Shown: positions 40,465-51,642 of the stretch, in pieces
Numbering within the stretch: position 1 is the first letter of the stretch
How the letters are laid out: the number at the start of each line of letters is the position of its first letter
Origin: Nephrocerus scutellatus
Taxonomy: Eukaryota; Arthropoda; Insecta; Diptera; Pipunculidae
DNA: 64,000 nt
Assembly: GCA_947095585.1 (NCBI GenBank)
Contig: OX352761.1
Coordinates: 81,471,267 to 81,535,266 of the forward strand
Direction: 5' to 3'
Program-made: the position numbers and the translations under genes
Notes under the pieces: model-generated
Databases searched by the model: none
Told to the model about the DNA's origin: nothing
The model's input: the letters and a program-made list of their open reading frames with translations, nothing else

Positions 40465-41249
40465 GAAGTAAACTTCGAAATTCGAAAATGAAATTTCAGG
40501 TGAATTAAAGACATACAAATCAGTTGATTGCGCAACTAATCAAGATGATGTCGTCAACTATCCACCAGAATTTTAAAACTCATTTGATTTGCGAGGATTG
40601 CCACCCCATAATCTTCAATTGAAAGTAGGACCGGTAATCATAATGTTACGAAATATTAACCCACCGCGTCTTTGTAACGGCATACTGCTATCAGTGAAAA
40701 ATTTACTTAACAATGTAATCGAAGCAACCATTCTAAAAGGAAAATATAAGGGACAATAAGTGTTGATACCCCGCATCCCAATGATACCAACTGACGTACC
40801 ATTTGAGTTTAAACGAAATAGAAAACTTATTTTTGTAAGTAATCGTCGTTTATTGTTGATTGTTGAGACGTGATCACTCGGAAATACGTTATATTTATTT
40901 AATTTTTACTATTAATTTTTTTTTGGGTGGATGGTTTGTATGGGGTTAGTGTTGTAATGGTGTTGAGGGGGTTGACGTGGTAGGGTGCTTGACTCGAAGA
41001 CCGTGCATTTTTTGTATACAAAAACTTATTACCAAGGGACAAGTCAATGAATAACTTGCACCACGACAAAAAGGTGGGCTATACCCTTTATTAAAATTAA
41101 AATAAACATAATAATAAAAATTGTGCTATACTGTTATATATAGTGAGGGGTGGGGGGTATCTCAAAGTGGTTCTGAAGGGTCTTGGCGATCAGTTAGGGG
41201 GAGGGTAGTGTGGTGAGGGCAGCCAGGCAACGCTGGGTATTTCAGCTAG
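40465..41249 (+). pseudogene. Helitron helicase C-terminal fragment and 3' terminus, second copy
   Basis: Begins at the equivalent of 36390 and ends in CTAG at 41246-41249 followed by T. Encodes the same C-terminal helicase residues in broken frames. Near identical to 36390-37170. Confidence 0.82.
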
Positions 41250-41269
41250 TTTATTATATATTTCTTTTT

Positions 41270-41298
41270 AAATTCTCTATATTAACTTCACTTGCCCG

Positions 41299-41338
<40 letters not shown>

Positions 41339-41789
41339 CAAATCTTGTGATCAATTTTTAACCCACTTCCTACAGCCCGATTTTATTGAAATTTTGCACA
41401 CATTTATATCTCCCAAGACAACACTTTCTATTAAAATTTGAGGCCCCTAGGGGCGCGGGGTCGGGGGGCTCTCATACAAATATTTTACAAAATTTACCCG
41501 ATTTTCTTTAAATTTTGTACACATGTGTGTCTTCGATGGAAAACACTTTTTGTAAAAATTTGGAGCGATCGGCCCCTTGGGGACCCCAATATACAATTTT
41601 TAAATATCGCTATATCGCATCAGATCACGGCAAAGTCTGAGCTCTGTGCTTTGTGAGCAGCGCTGTTCGCTGCCGCTGCGTAATTTGTGAATGATTTTGC
41701 CACAAAACGAGCACGCAGTGTGTGTGTGTGTGTGTGTGTGTATCCCCGATTAGAGAATTTACAAGAAAAATTTTAATTTTTATGGGTTG
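41270..41789 (+). mobile_element. DINE-1-like element with expanded microsatellites
   Basis: Complete in outline: AAATTCTCTATATTAACTTC at 41270, (CTGG)n of about eight units, 120 bp repeats, a core with agcagcgctgttcgctgccgc, a (TG)n run near 41722-41741, GATTAGAGAATTTAC, stem-loop and ATGGGTTG at 41789. Inserted in a T-run; the empty site is at 37186-37192. Confidence 0.88.
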
Positions 41790-41796
41790 TTTTTTT

Positions 41797-42259
41797 AAAT
41801 TCTCTATATTAACTTTACTTGCCCGTGGCTGGCTGGCTGGCTGGCTGGCCAAATCTTGTGATCAATTTTTAACCCCCTTCCTACAGCCCGATTTTATTGA
41901 AATTTTGCACACATGTATATCTCCAAAGAAAACACTTTTTATTAAAATTTGAGGCCCCTCGGGCCGCGGGGTCGGGGGGCTCTCATACAAATATTTTACA
42001 AAATTTACCCGATTTTCTTTAAATTTTGTACACATGTGTGTCTTCGATGGAAAACACTTTTTGTAAAAATATACAATTTTTAAATATCGCTATATCGCAT
42101 CAGATCACGGCAAAGTCTGAGCTCTGTGCTTTGTGAGCAGCGCTGTTCGCTGCCGCTGCGTCATTTGTGAATGATTTTGCCAAAAAACGAGCACGCAATG
42201 TGTGTGTGTGTATCCCCGATTAGAGAATTTACAAGAAAAATTTTAATTTTTATGGGTTG
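41797..42259 (+). mobile_element. DINE-1-like element, second in tandem
   Basis: Begins at 41797 directly after the seven T of the previous copy. It has a shorter (CTGG)n and (TG)n and ends ATGGGTTG at 42259. The right flank resumes the Helitron-flank sequence TTTTTATTGTAAGCG. Confidence 0.88.
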
Positions 42260-42279
42260 TTTTTTTTTAATTTTTATTG

Positions 42280-42787
42280 TAAGCGAAACTACTTTATAAA
42301 TTCTGGAATATGATATTAAGGTCTCGAATTTCGGGAACAAAGCAATTTCTCAAGCGATTCGCATGAAGTCTGGAATATGATAATTATGGTCTGTAATTTT
42401 GGGAACAAAGTAAATTTTCAAGCGATTTGCATGAAATTCGGTATGTAGGAATAAGGTGCGACTATAAGAAATGTTCCTATGAAATTGTGGAATATGATCA
42501 TTATGGTCTGGAATTTCGGAAACAAAGCAATTTCTCAAGCGATTCGTATGTAGTCTGGAATATGATCATTATGTTATTCTAAAGTAATTTCTCAAGCGAT
42601 TTTCATGAAATTCGGTATGTAGGACTAAGATTGGACTGTAAGATTTGTTCCTATGAAATTCTGGAATATGATCATTGTGGTCTGGAATTTCGGGAACAAA
42701 CCAATTTCTCAAGCGATTCGCATGAAATTCAGTATGTAGGACTTAGATGCGACTATAAGACTTGTTCGTTTGAAAATTCTGGAATAT
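42280..42787 (-). repeat. Satellite-like array in unit B
   Basis: Matches 37205-37720; then joins directly to gag sequence, so the protease was deleted. Confidence 0.78.
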
Positions 42788-44412
42788 TTTTCTCCTTATA
42801 GTTATCAGAGTTGTCCCTGTTGTTGTTCCGTTGACAATTTTTAAATTCTCTATATTAACTTCACTTGCCCGTGGGTCGTCGGTCGTCTGTCGTGGATTCT
42901 TGCGATCAATTTTTAACCCACATCCCATGGCCCGATTTTATTGAAATTTTGCACACATGTGTATTTCCGGAGACAACACTTCCTATTAAATTTTGAGGCC
43001 CCTCGGGCTGCGGGGTCGGGGGGCTCCCAAACAAAAATTTTAAAAAATTTACCCGATTTTCTTCAAATTTTACACACATGTGTATACCCAATAAACAATA
43101 CTTTTTCGAATTTGGTAGTGATCGGGTCCCGGGTTCGGCCGCAAGGCCCTTATACATTTTTTAAATATCTGTACTGGCATCAGATATTCGTCGCCCTTTA
43201 TGGACTGTGTGCGGTGTGTGCTGCGCAGTCGGCTGCGCTGCATGGTTTTGGTGGTGGTGGAGAGAGAGAGAGAAATCTTAGCGCACGCACAAATGAACCC
43301 AGCAAATGAAACGAGACATACATGTTTTATGCTTACTTCAACTTACATTTTTATTTACTGAATTGTATTTTTATTGATGTCGTTTTTTTTGTTGTCGATA
43401 TCAACTTACAGATAGAACAACAAGTTTTCACAATATTCTGTCATTTGGCGTTTTCATAAATTAGTTCAGAGCAGTCAAAGAGTTCTCAAGATAAATGTTC
43501 GTGTTTCTTATTTGCTCAGAGTATGAGCGTGCTCTAAGTGCTCAGAATAAAATGATCTGAGCTTTTTCAATTTTAACATGTGATGTCGAATGTTTGTTTC
43601 GATGATTTTCTTCTACAATAAAAAAAATGGCCCAGGATCGAGGGGCTTCCATATCAATTTCTGCGATTAGAGAATTTAGATGAAAAATTTTAATTTTTAT
43701 GGGTTGTTTTTTTTTTCTTGCGGCATAGGCCGCTCTGTCTGCAAAGCTAGCAGCGAACACATAACGTTCATGATTCGCATCTACTTCTTGTGCCAGTGCT
43801 AATGCGGATGGTAAATAACTTGGTTGAGACGCAAAAAAATGTCACATAATGGCTTCTTGAGCCCAGAAATAAAAACTCTTAGGGCATCGGCCCTATATTT
43901 TTCGTTGTTGCATTTGCAATGTTAACCTCATAGGACATTTTCGTCTTGTTCGCAAGCGAAGATAATTTTTTCTCCACTTCCTCGTAGAACTCCAGAACGC
44001 TGGAAGAACCCTGTCTTAAAGTCGATAGTTCTTGCTCCACCAAATAGCTGGGCCGCTTATCAGAAAACGTAAAACCGAGTCGGTCTATGATAGCCTCAAA
44101 ATTTAATATGGTACTAAAAGAGGAGAGGAGCGCGTCATCGGCACCTTGAACTTTATTTCTTATGATTGTGACCGCTTGATAGTTCCTTGAGCTGCCTTCG
44201 TGGTTTTTAAATAACTCGTTTTCACAACGTCGGGGGATTCTTCACAAAAAATGCCCGGGATAATCTTGACCCTCTCATACCTAGCTACTACCGGCCCTTC
44301 GGAAGCACTGACAATCTGATCCTGTAACACATTTAATTTCTTTTCAAATTCTTGCCTTTGCATCAGCAGACGCTGAAGCGTTTATCACTTGCGTAAGCTG
44401 TGTTTCGTTCAT
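42788..44412 (-). pseudogene. Gypsy-class gag fragment interrupted by a DINE-like element
   Basis: Mirror copy of 3064-3870. A short piece at 42788-42838 is followed by the DINE-like element (42843-43706) and then the main fragment (43717-44412). It has stops and frame changes similar to the left copy, plus its own deletion around 44215-44225. The uninterrupted site at 38165 shows that the DINE entered a T-run (gacaattttt...cttgcggc). Confidence 0.72.
42843..43706 (+). mobile_element. DINE-1-like element, long form, inserted in gag
   Basis: AAATTCTCTATATTAACTTC at 42843, short (GTCG)n, 120 bp repeats, the 'GTGCGGTGTGTGCTGCGCAG' core module, end ATGGGTTG at 43706 and ten T. Nearly identical to 34374-35248. 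Confidence 0.88.
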
Positions 44413-44607
44413 TTCGTTACTATTCCCTGGATGTTCTTATAAACAAATATTCTCATTCAAATCGTGTAAGGACGGGTTGATTTGATTATTCGTAAACTTT
44501 TGAAACAATCTTATCCCATCACTTAGCATAGCTATTTATTAATTTTATTTATCTAAGCTAATTTTATCTAGTAGTGATAATATTTACTTTTTAGGCAAAC
44601 AAAAAAA

Positions 44608-45112
44608 CAACCCATAAAAATTAAAATTTTTCATGTAAATTCTCTAATAGGGGATACACATGTGTGCAAAGTTAAACCGGGTTAATTTGGAAAAAGTTAA
44701 TATTAGAGCCCCCTCACTTCAAAATTTTTTCAAAAACTATTCTCACCGGAGATACACATGTGTAAAAAAAATTTGTATGAGAAAAAATTCAAATCAAAAA
44801 CTCAAAAATTTTTACAAAAAGTTCGGTCTATCGGAGATTCATATATGTTTAAAATTTAAAGTAAATCGGGCTAATTATTAAAAAAAATGTATAGCTCCGC
44901 CCCGAGCCTCAGGGCCCATTCACTCCAAAAATTTTACAAAAACTTTTGTCCATCGGGATAAATATATGTATAAAATTTGAATAAAATCGGGCTAGTTTTT
45001 AAAAAATTCATACGGGCACCCCTGGGGCCTTAGGCCAAATTCGCTCAAAAAATGTCAAAAAAGATTTGTCCATCGGAAGTACACATGTGTATAAAATTTT
45101 ACCAAAATCGGG
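44608..45112 (-). mobile_element. DINE-1-like element, 3' portion (mirror of 2365-2869)
   Basis: Reads CAACCCATAAAAATT at 44608 then the complement of the subterminal motif and three 120 bp repeats in the minus direction. Confidence 0.7.
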
Positions 45113-46838
45113 CACACATGTATATTTCCGGTGACACTACTTTCTATTAATTTCAGAGAGATCGGGCTGCGGTATCGGGGGACTCCAATATAATTTTCCA
45201 TTTAGCGGCATCAGATCATATCATACTATAATGACAGTGTTCTGTGTGCGGTGATGAGTGATTTGATGTAGGCAGCGCTGCTTGCTTTACGATTGGGGTT
45301 GTTTTGTTGTTGCGTTGCAGCAGATAGTATAGAGATATCAAGAGGAAGTAGAACAAATATTTTTATACAAAACTGAATGGTGCAGCAATTGAAATGTGTT
45401 GTACACTCAGATGTGTGAGTGCATTCTTAATTTGTGTTTTGTACAATATCACGACTACGAGTACAAAACCTTCTCTATAGAAATCCCAACTGTATGCATA
45501 CTAATGCACTGAACAATCACAAAAGCGTCTGTGTTTGTGGGATGTGAATACAGTGTACAAAAAATAAGCAGTCGCAAAGAGCGAGAAACGTATGATGTCG
45601 TAGTGGAAAACATTAAATTTTTATATGGATTTTGCTCTTTTGTTGATTACCAATACATAAACATTTGGGATTTTTTTAAGCATGTTTCTGTGTATCAGCG
45701 GAATACTTGGGCTTTCTATAAAGAAGGTTTTGTAGAAAGCCCAACTGTATGCATACTAATGCTGTAAAAGAACGCGAAATATTTATGGATTTGTGACATG
45801 TGAATACAGAGTATAAGAGATAAGCAGAGGCATTTTATGAAACGCGCTTACTGGCCGTAGAGAAACGAGAAACGTAATTTGTGGCAGTGAAACGCAGAAA
45901 AATTTCGTATGGTTTTTGCTTGGCTTTTGCTCTTAATTTAATCACCAAAACATAAATATTTCGTTAGTATCTGTGCTTCAAGAAAACAGTTGGGCTTTCT
46001 ATAGAGAAGGTTTTGTACGAGTATATGAAGAACTGGTTACGCACTCAAACTGCTTTACAGCTTAACTCAACTCAAAAGAAAGAATTTTAGTTGTACATAC
46101 TTCGTACGTCGTTGTGTGCACGTCGTATCAACTGTGCGCTGTCTGCTATGTTTTCACCACAAAATGGGGAATTTCACCAAAAATGCCCATGGCACGTCTG
46201 TCTGTCGGTCGGTCGGTCTGTTTCTCGTGGAAAATTTTTAAGAAATAAACCGATTTTCTTAAAATTTTATACACATATGTATCTCCGATGGACAACACTT
46301 TTTGTAGAAATTTTGGAGACCCCAGGCCACAGGGTCGTGAGACCCCATAAATTTTTATTAAAAAAATTTACCCGATTTTCTTCAAATTTTATACACATGT
46401 GTATCTCCGATGGACAACACTTTTTGTAAAAATTTTTAATACCCCGGGCCACGGGGTCGTGGGGCCACCAAAAAAAATTGTTTTTTCAAAAATTAACACG
46501 ATTTTCTTCAAATTTTATAGAAGTGTGTATCTCCGATGGACAACAATTCTTGTAAAAATTTTAAAGTGATCAGGCCCCGGGGTCGAGGGGCACCCATACA
46601 AATTTTATAGAAATAAGCACCCGATTTTCTTCAAATTCTCTATATTAACTTCGCGTGTGATACATTTTAAACCCACTTCCTAAAGTACCCGATTTTCTTC
46701 AAATTTTATACGCATGTGTGTCTCTGATGGACAACACTTTTTGTAAAAATTTGAAAATGATCAGGCCCCGGAGTCGAGGGGCACCTATACAAATTTTATA
46801 CAAATAGGGCCTGATTTTCTTCAAATTTTGTGCGCGTG
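45113..46838 (+). mobile_element. DINE-1-like element and fragments, split by the MITE pair
   Basis: A head-to-head partner of the previous element: repeat, core with gcagcgctgcttgc, MITE pair at 45466-46019, (GTCG)n at 46199-46215, further 120 bp repeats, and a 5' end motif at 46634 inside. Mirror of 955-2364. Confidence 0.65.
45466..46019. mobile_element. Inverted-repeat element pair, mirror of 1649-2187
   Basis: TACAAAACCTTCTCTATAG at 45466 and its complement at about 46001-46019; internal junction near 45710-45750. Confidence 0.65.
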
Positions 46839-47409
46839 AGTTTTGTATTTGTAAAAAAAAAATACAAGAAAGAAATAGTTTTCCGTTCTACTCGGGAGAA
46901 CGTCTTTATTGACTAAAGTAAAAAGTTGAACTAAATATTTTTGTGGAACAGATCACAATTTATACTCTGCTCCACAATACATTTCTTATGCTGAGATACA
47001 TACATACATACTTTAACAATCTACACTTCATAAATTATGTCTGGATATAATTGGGTTGAACATTAAGTTCATTGTTGATTTTGCCAGATCGATAATGAGT
47101 ATTGCATTTATAAACATTAATGGGTTGAACACAAAGATCGGTTAATTGTAGATTTTGCCAGATCAGCAATGTCCGTTTAGTTTTTTATGAGTATTGCATT
47201 AATAAATTATGTCTTATGAACTCGACATTAATGGGTCGGAGATTAAGTTCGGATCATTGTTGGTTTTGCCAGATCAGCAATGTCCGTTTAGTTTTTTATG
47301 AATATTGCATTAATAAATTATGCCTTATGGACTTGACATTATTGGGTCGTACATCAAGTTCCTTTTCAGTTGATATCGACTCGACGACTGCGCCGTTGGT
47401 CGAAGATAC
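46839..47409 (-). repeat. Errantivirus LTR, 3' copy, truncated
   Basis: The end TTTTGTATTTGTAAAAA, 'acaagaaagaaatag', TCTACTCGGGAGAACGTC and 'tgtggaacagatcacaattta' match 63447-63640. Two to three units of a 112 bp repeat (TTGCCAGATCAGCAATGTCC, TTGACATTAATGGGTCGG) follow. U3 is cut by a DINE-like core at about 47410. In minus orientation this is the downstream LTR of the dispersed element. Confidence 0.75.
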
Positions 47410-47824
47410 CGTCGTTCTTGCTAATGACTGTGTGCGGTGTGTGCTGCGGTGGTTTTGATGGTGGAGAGAGAGAGAGAAAAATCTTAGTTCACGCACAAAT
47501 CAACCCAGCAAGTGAAACGAGACATAAATGTTTTATGCTTAATTCAAATTACTTATTTACTGAATTTTATTCATATTGATGTCGTTTTTTGATGTCGATA
47601 TCATTTTACAGATAGAATAACAAGTTTTGTCATTTGGCGTTTTCATAAATTAGTTCAGAGCAGTCAAAGAGTTCTCAGAGCTCGTGTTTCTTATTTGCTC
47701 AGGGTATGATCTGCCATCTGATGTCAAATGTCTCTTTCGATGATTTTCTCCTACAAATAAAAAAAAAATTACCCATATCAATTTCTACGATTAGAGAATT
47801 TAGATAAAAATTTTTTATGGGTTG
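47410..47824 (+). mobile_element. DINE-1-like element, core and 3' end
   Basis: Core module GTGTGCGGTGTGTGCTGCGG, GGTGGAGAGAGAGAGAAA, ending in GATTAGAGAATTTAG and TATGGGTTG at 47824. No 5' end. Confidence 0.75.
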
Positions 47825-47831
47825 TTTTTTT

Positions 47832-48368
47832 AAATTCTCTATATTTACTTCACTTGCCCGTTTGTTTGTGGGTGGATTTGTGTGTCATGGAATCTTGCGA
47901 TCAATTTTTAACCCACTTCCCAAGGCCCGAAATTTTGCACACATGTGTATTTCCGGTGACAATACTTTATATTAAAATTTGAGGCCCCTCGGACCTCGGG
48001 GTCCCCAATACAAATATTTTACAAAATTTTACTCGATTTTCTTCAAATTTTATACACATTTGTATCTCTGATATACAACAGTTTTTGTAAAAATTTTGGA
48101 GACCCCGGGCCCGGGTTAGTGGGGCCCCATAACTTTTTTTAAAGAAATTATCCCGATTTTCTTCAAATTTAATACACATGTGTATCTCCGATAGACAACA
48201 CTTTTTGTAAAAAATTTGGAGACCCCGGGCCCGGGTTCGTGGGGTCCCATAACTTTTTTTTAAAAAATTAACCCGAATTTCTTCAAATTTAATACACATG
48301 TGTAGACAACAGTTTTTGTAAATCTCCTATTAGAGAATTTACATGAAAAATTGTGTTTTTATGGGTTG
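47832..48368 (+). mobile_element. DINE-1-like element, short form
   Basis: Starts AAATTCTCTATATTTAC at 47832 immediately after a T-run, carries three 120 bp repeats, and ends ATGGGTTG at 48368. Confidence 0.82.
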
Positions 48369-48384
48369 TTTTTTTTTATAATAA

Positions 48385-48880
48385 ACACGAGTAGATTATT
48401 TTTATATTCTATAGCACAAGTTTTAAACTAATATCGTAGTTATCTATTTCTTCGTTTGTTAGAATATTTGGATGTATAATTCCATGTTTAGCTGAGAAGA
48501 TATTGTCTTGTAAATGTGAGACAGTTCGTTTATTTTAAATATTTGGTCATTAAACAAATTATGCATATATAATTGTCGAAGTGTTCTATCCACTTCATTT
48601 ATTCTGTCTTGAATTGTGTATCTACCTTGTTGTATAATGTCTTTAAGTTAATTAAATGTATTATTAAAGTAGTCATTTATTTTTATTTGTTGATTCATGT
48701 TATAGTGTTATGAAGATTTGTATCTGTATAAAGTGTTGTTCTATGTCTTTTCTATCCTCTTCATTCATTGTACCAAATAAATATTTAAAAGCTGATCACA
48801 CAACGTTAACTAACCTTCGTTTTGGTCTTTGGTTGTTGTATTCTTTGGGTAGAATTGTGTATACTTTACTTTTTAATTCT
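48385..48880 (-). pseudogene. Errantivirus env fragment, broken
   Basis: On the minus strand the sequence from about 48875 reads, in short frames, a basic cleavage-type stretch followed by a small hydrophobic run with FKYLFGTM and NEEDRKDIEQHF. This matches the pattern at the start of the fusion subunit in env (F-like) proteins of insect errantiviruses. Several stops interrupt the rest (to 48385). The position between integrase (50.65 kb) and the LTR (46.84 kb) on the same strand is where env belongs in such elements. It is a remnant with no coding capacity. Confidence 0.65.
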
Positions 48881-48884
48881 TTTT

Positions 48885-49507
48885 AAATTCTCTACATTAA
48901 CTTCGCGTGCACGTGGCTGGCTGGCTTGCTGGCTGGTCAGATTTTCTGATCAATTTTTAACCCACTTCCCAAAGCCGGATGTTATTGAAATTTTGCACAC
49001 ATGTATATTTCCGGTGGCAATACTTTCTATTTCAGAGAGATCGGGCTGCGGGATCGGGGGGCTCCCATACAAGTACGGCATTAAAAAATCATATTTTATG
49101 TACTATAATGACTGGTTTTTGTGTGCGCTGGTGAGCGCAAGCAGCGCTGCTTATTTTACGATTGGGGTTGTTTTGTTTTTGTGTTGCAGCAGAGAGTATA
49201 GAGATATCAAGAGGAAGTAGAACAAATATTTTTATACAAAACTGAATGGTTCCGCAATTGAAATGTGTTGTACACTCAGTTGTGTTAGTGTATTCTTAAT
49301 TTGTGTTTTGAACAATATAACGAGTATATGAAGAACTGGTTATGCACTCACACTGCTTTACAGCTTAACTCCACTCAAAAGAAAGAATTTTAGTGGTACT
49401 TCGTATGTCGTTCTGTGAACGTCGCATCAACCGTGCGCTGTGGCTGCTATGTTTTCACCACAAAATTGAATCTCCGATCAGAGAATTTACAAGAAAAATT
49501 TTAATTT
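48885..49507 (+). mobile_element. DINE-1-like element
   Basis: AAATTCTCTACATTAACTTC at 48885, (CTGG)n, one repeat, core with gcagcgctgc and TATAGAGATATCAAGAGG, and the subterminal GATCAGAGAATTTAC near 49480. Contains the empty site of the MITE pair at about 49320. Confidence 0.75.
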
Positions 49508-49690
49508 TTAAATTCGCTTGCCCGTGGCACGTTTGTCTGTCGGTCGGTCGGTCTGTTTGTCGTGGAATCTTGCATACAATTTTAAACCCACTTTCCAAAG
49601 CCCGATTTTATTGAAATTTTGCACACATGTGTATTTCCGGAGGCAAAACTTTCAATTAAAATTAAGAGCCCCTCGGGCCTCAGGGCCATC
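49508..49690 (+). mobile_element. DINE-1-like 5' fragment, adjacent to the previous copy
   Basis: AAATTCGCTTGCCCGTGGC with (GTCG)n and one repeat unit. The usual TCTCTATATTAAC is shortened. Confidence 0.65.
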
Positions 49691-50075
49691 GGAGAGCATT
49701 TTTCGAGATGATCGCGTTTGAAAATACAATTTAAAAAAAATAAAAATTGTTTTGACTTTTACGACGTTTATATCAGTAATAGTTTCATGGATTTAAAAAA
49801 ATGTATATTGTTTGATCTTAAAAACGTAATTTTCTTTAAAAAAAACATTGTGAGTTGGATTTGTAGAAAATTGAACAGGCTTTAATACTGTATTTGTCAA
49901 AAAAAAAAAATAACCCGAGAGCATTTTTTGAAATAATCGCGTTTGAAAATAAAATTAAAAAAAATTTTTTTTTTTCTGACTTTGATGACGTTTAGATCGG
50001 TAATAGTTTTAAGAATTTAAAAAAATGTACATTGTATGATCTTAGAAATTTAATTCTTTTCCAAAAAAGATCAAC
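49690..50075. repeat. Two-copy AT-rich direct repeat, about 220 bp
   Basis: GAGAGCATTTTTCGAGATGATCGCGTTTG (first 18 bases shared) near 49691 and GAGAGCATTTTTTGAAATAA near 49917; both continue with GACTTT.A.GACGTTTA.ATC and a later ATGTA.ATTGT.TGATCTTA stretch. The units are diverged. Not recognised. Confidence 0.65.
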
Positions 50076-50649
50076 TGTGACCTTGTAGCTAGAAGTGTTC
50101 AAGAGGTGTGAAGTGATGTAAGGTCAAAAGTACATCTCTTCGCATTAAAACGCTACGTACACCGTAGGGGGAGAAAATAGACCCCACTCCCACACGATTT
50201 TTTTCATGAAATTAACCAAGGAATCACCCCTTTAAGTATTTGCCACCTTAACGGATACACCCTGAATATAATTTCCTTGGGGTCAATTAGGTGCGTACAA
50301 TAAGTTCTGTTTCGGTAACTAATCTTGTTCTTGTGTGTTAAATTCAGCGTATCCGTTATCTTCTCTATCTTCTCTGATTGTCTGTAATTCTAATCGTCCC
50401 GTTACTAGTCATACTGATGTCAGTATTATTATTATTATTATTATTAATATATTATATTATTATTATAAATTGATAGTGATCGGGCTGCGGGGTCGGGGGG
50501 CTCCCATACAAAATTTTTTCCCGGCATCAGATCATTTCATACTATAACTACTGTACTCTGTGTGCGTTGTGCGCTTTGGGCAGCGCTGCTTGCTTTACGA
50601 TTGGGGTTGTTTTGTTGTTGTGTTGCAGTGCTTCGTATGTATTTTTATT
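50076..50649. other. Mostly unassigned, with (ATT)n and a DINE-like core scrap
   Basis: An (ATT)n microsatellite lies at 50427-50447. A DINE-like internal piece (TGATCGGGCTGCGGGGTCGG, gcagcgctgcttgctttacg) spans about 50466-50640. Confidence 0.5.
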
Positions 50650-51640
50650 TTTCAGCATTTATAGTGGAATTCAGTATACTTTTGGTTATTAGATAATTTA
50701 ATTTTTATGGGTAGTTTTTTATGTCTTAAAGCTTTGTAATTCTTAACATAACCTTTACTTTGTTCATTGAAATCTTCTTTGTTTCTATTAGCTTTGTCAA
50801 TTGTTTTGTTTTTATGTTCTATTAATATGTCAGTTAGTTCCTGTAAGTCAACTTTTCCATCTATAACGTCCATTGGCTTTTGTTTAATAACTAAATGTAT
50901 AGATTTGTTGTATAATTCTATAGACTTATATAGCCTTTCCTGTGCTGTCAGTTGCGATTTATCTGCTTCTAATACTCTTAATTTTTCACTAATAGTGCTA
51001 TGGAATCTTTCTATATCTGCGTTCCCTGCATGACTATTTGGTTTTGTATAATATACTTCTATTGCTTCTTGTCTGAAAAAGTAAAAGTAAAAATATTTAT
51101 TGTATTGAATTCGTTATCCGTAATACATTTCTGGGGTTTACTTTAAAGAGATATATAATCTAATTTTTTCATTGAGTGTCAAACTATTTTAGTTTTCCAA
51201 ATAAAATGCTACTGCATGTTTTGAAAGTTTGTCTATGAATGTTATAAATTTATGTTCTGAATTAGTAAATCTATATGTATTTTTTGATTCAAACACTGGT
51301 ATTTCTGATATATGATATCTAGGTTTTAAAAGTTTGCTGTCATATTTAGATCAATTACAAGTGTCACAATTATTAATGTATTTTTGAATTAATTTCTTTA
51401 AATTTTCCTTATAAATAATTTTCTTAAAACCTTCATAGTTTTCGCTTACTCCATTATGTCCTGTTTCATATTTATAATATTTTGCAATTCGCTTTAATTT
51501 TTCTTCGTAAGTTTTCATATCTTTTGCATGATGTGTACATTTATAGAAGCTTTCATCGAATAATTGGATTAGCTTTTTCTGAACTATATTGTATTCGTGC
51601 TCTGATAACTCTTTTACTTTTTTTAGGAATCTACGAAAAA
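50650..51640 (-). pseudogene. Errantivirus integrase fragment, broken
   Basis: The segment 51640-51351 encodes an integrase zinc-binding region: GHNGVSENYEGFKK, then CDTC. Downstream in broken frames come FITFIDKLSKHAVAF and CITDNEFN, core-like sequences around two catalytic aspartates, and a C-terminal stretch in 50873-50652 (VDLQELTDILIEHKNK). The style matches 17.6/gypsy-type errantiviruses. Frame changes and stops are frequent. The 5' side is cut by a LINE at 51643. Confidence 0.8.
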
Positions 51641-51642
51641 TG

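Larger units (their letters stand above)
38283..43816 (+). repeat. Tandem duplication, unit B, with an internal deletion and DINE insertions
   Basis: Corresponds to unit A at 32604-38282. The region equal to 34784-36390 (part of the DINE-like element and most of the helicase) is deleted at 40462-40465. Two DINE-like elements were added at 41270-42259, and the protease is deleted at about 42787. Confidence 0.8.
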
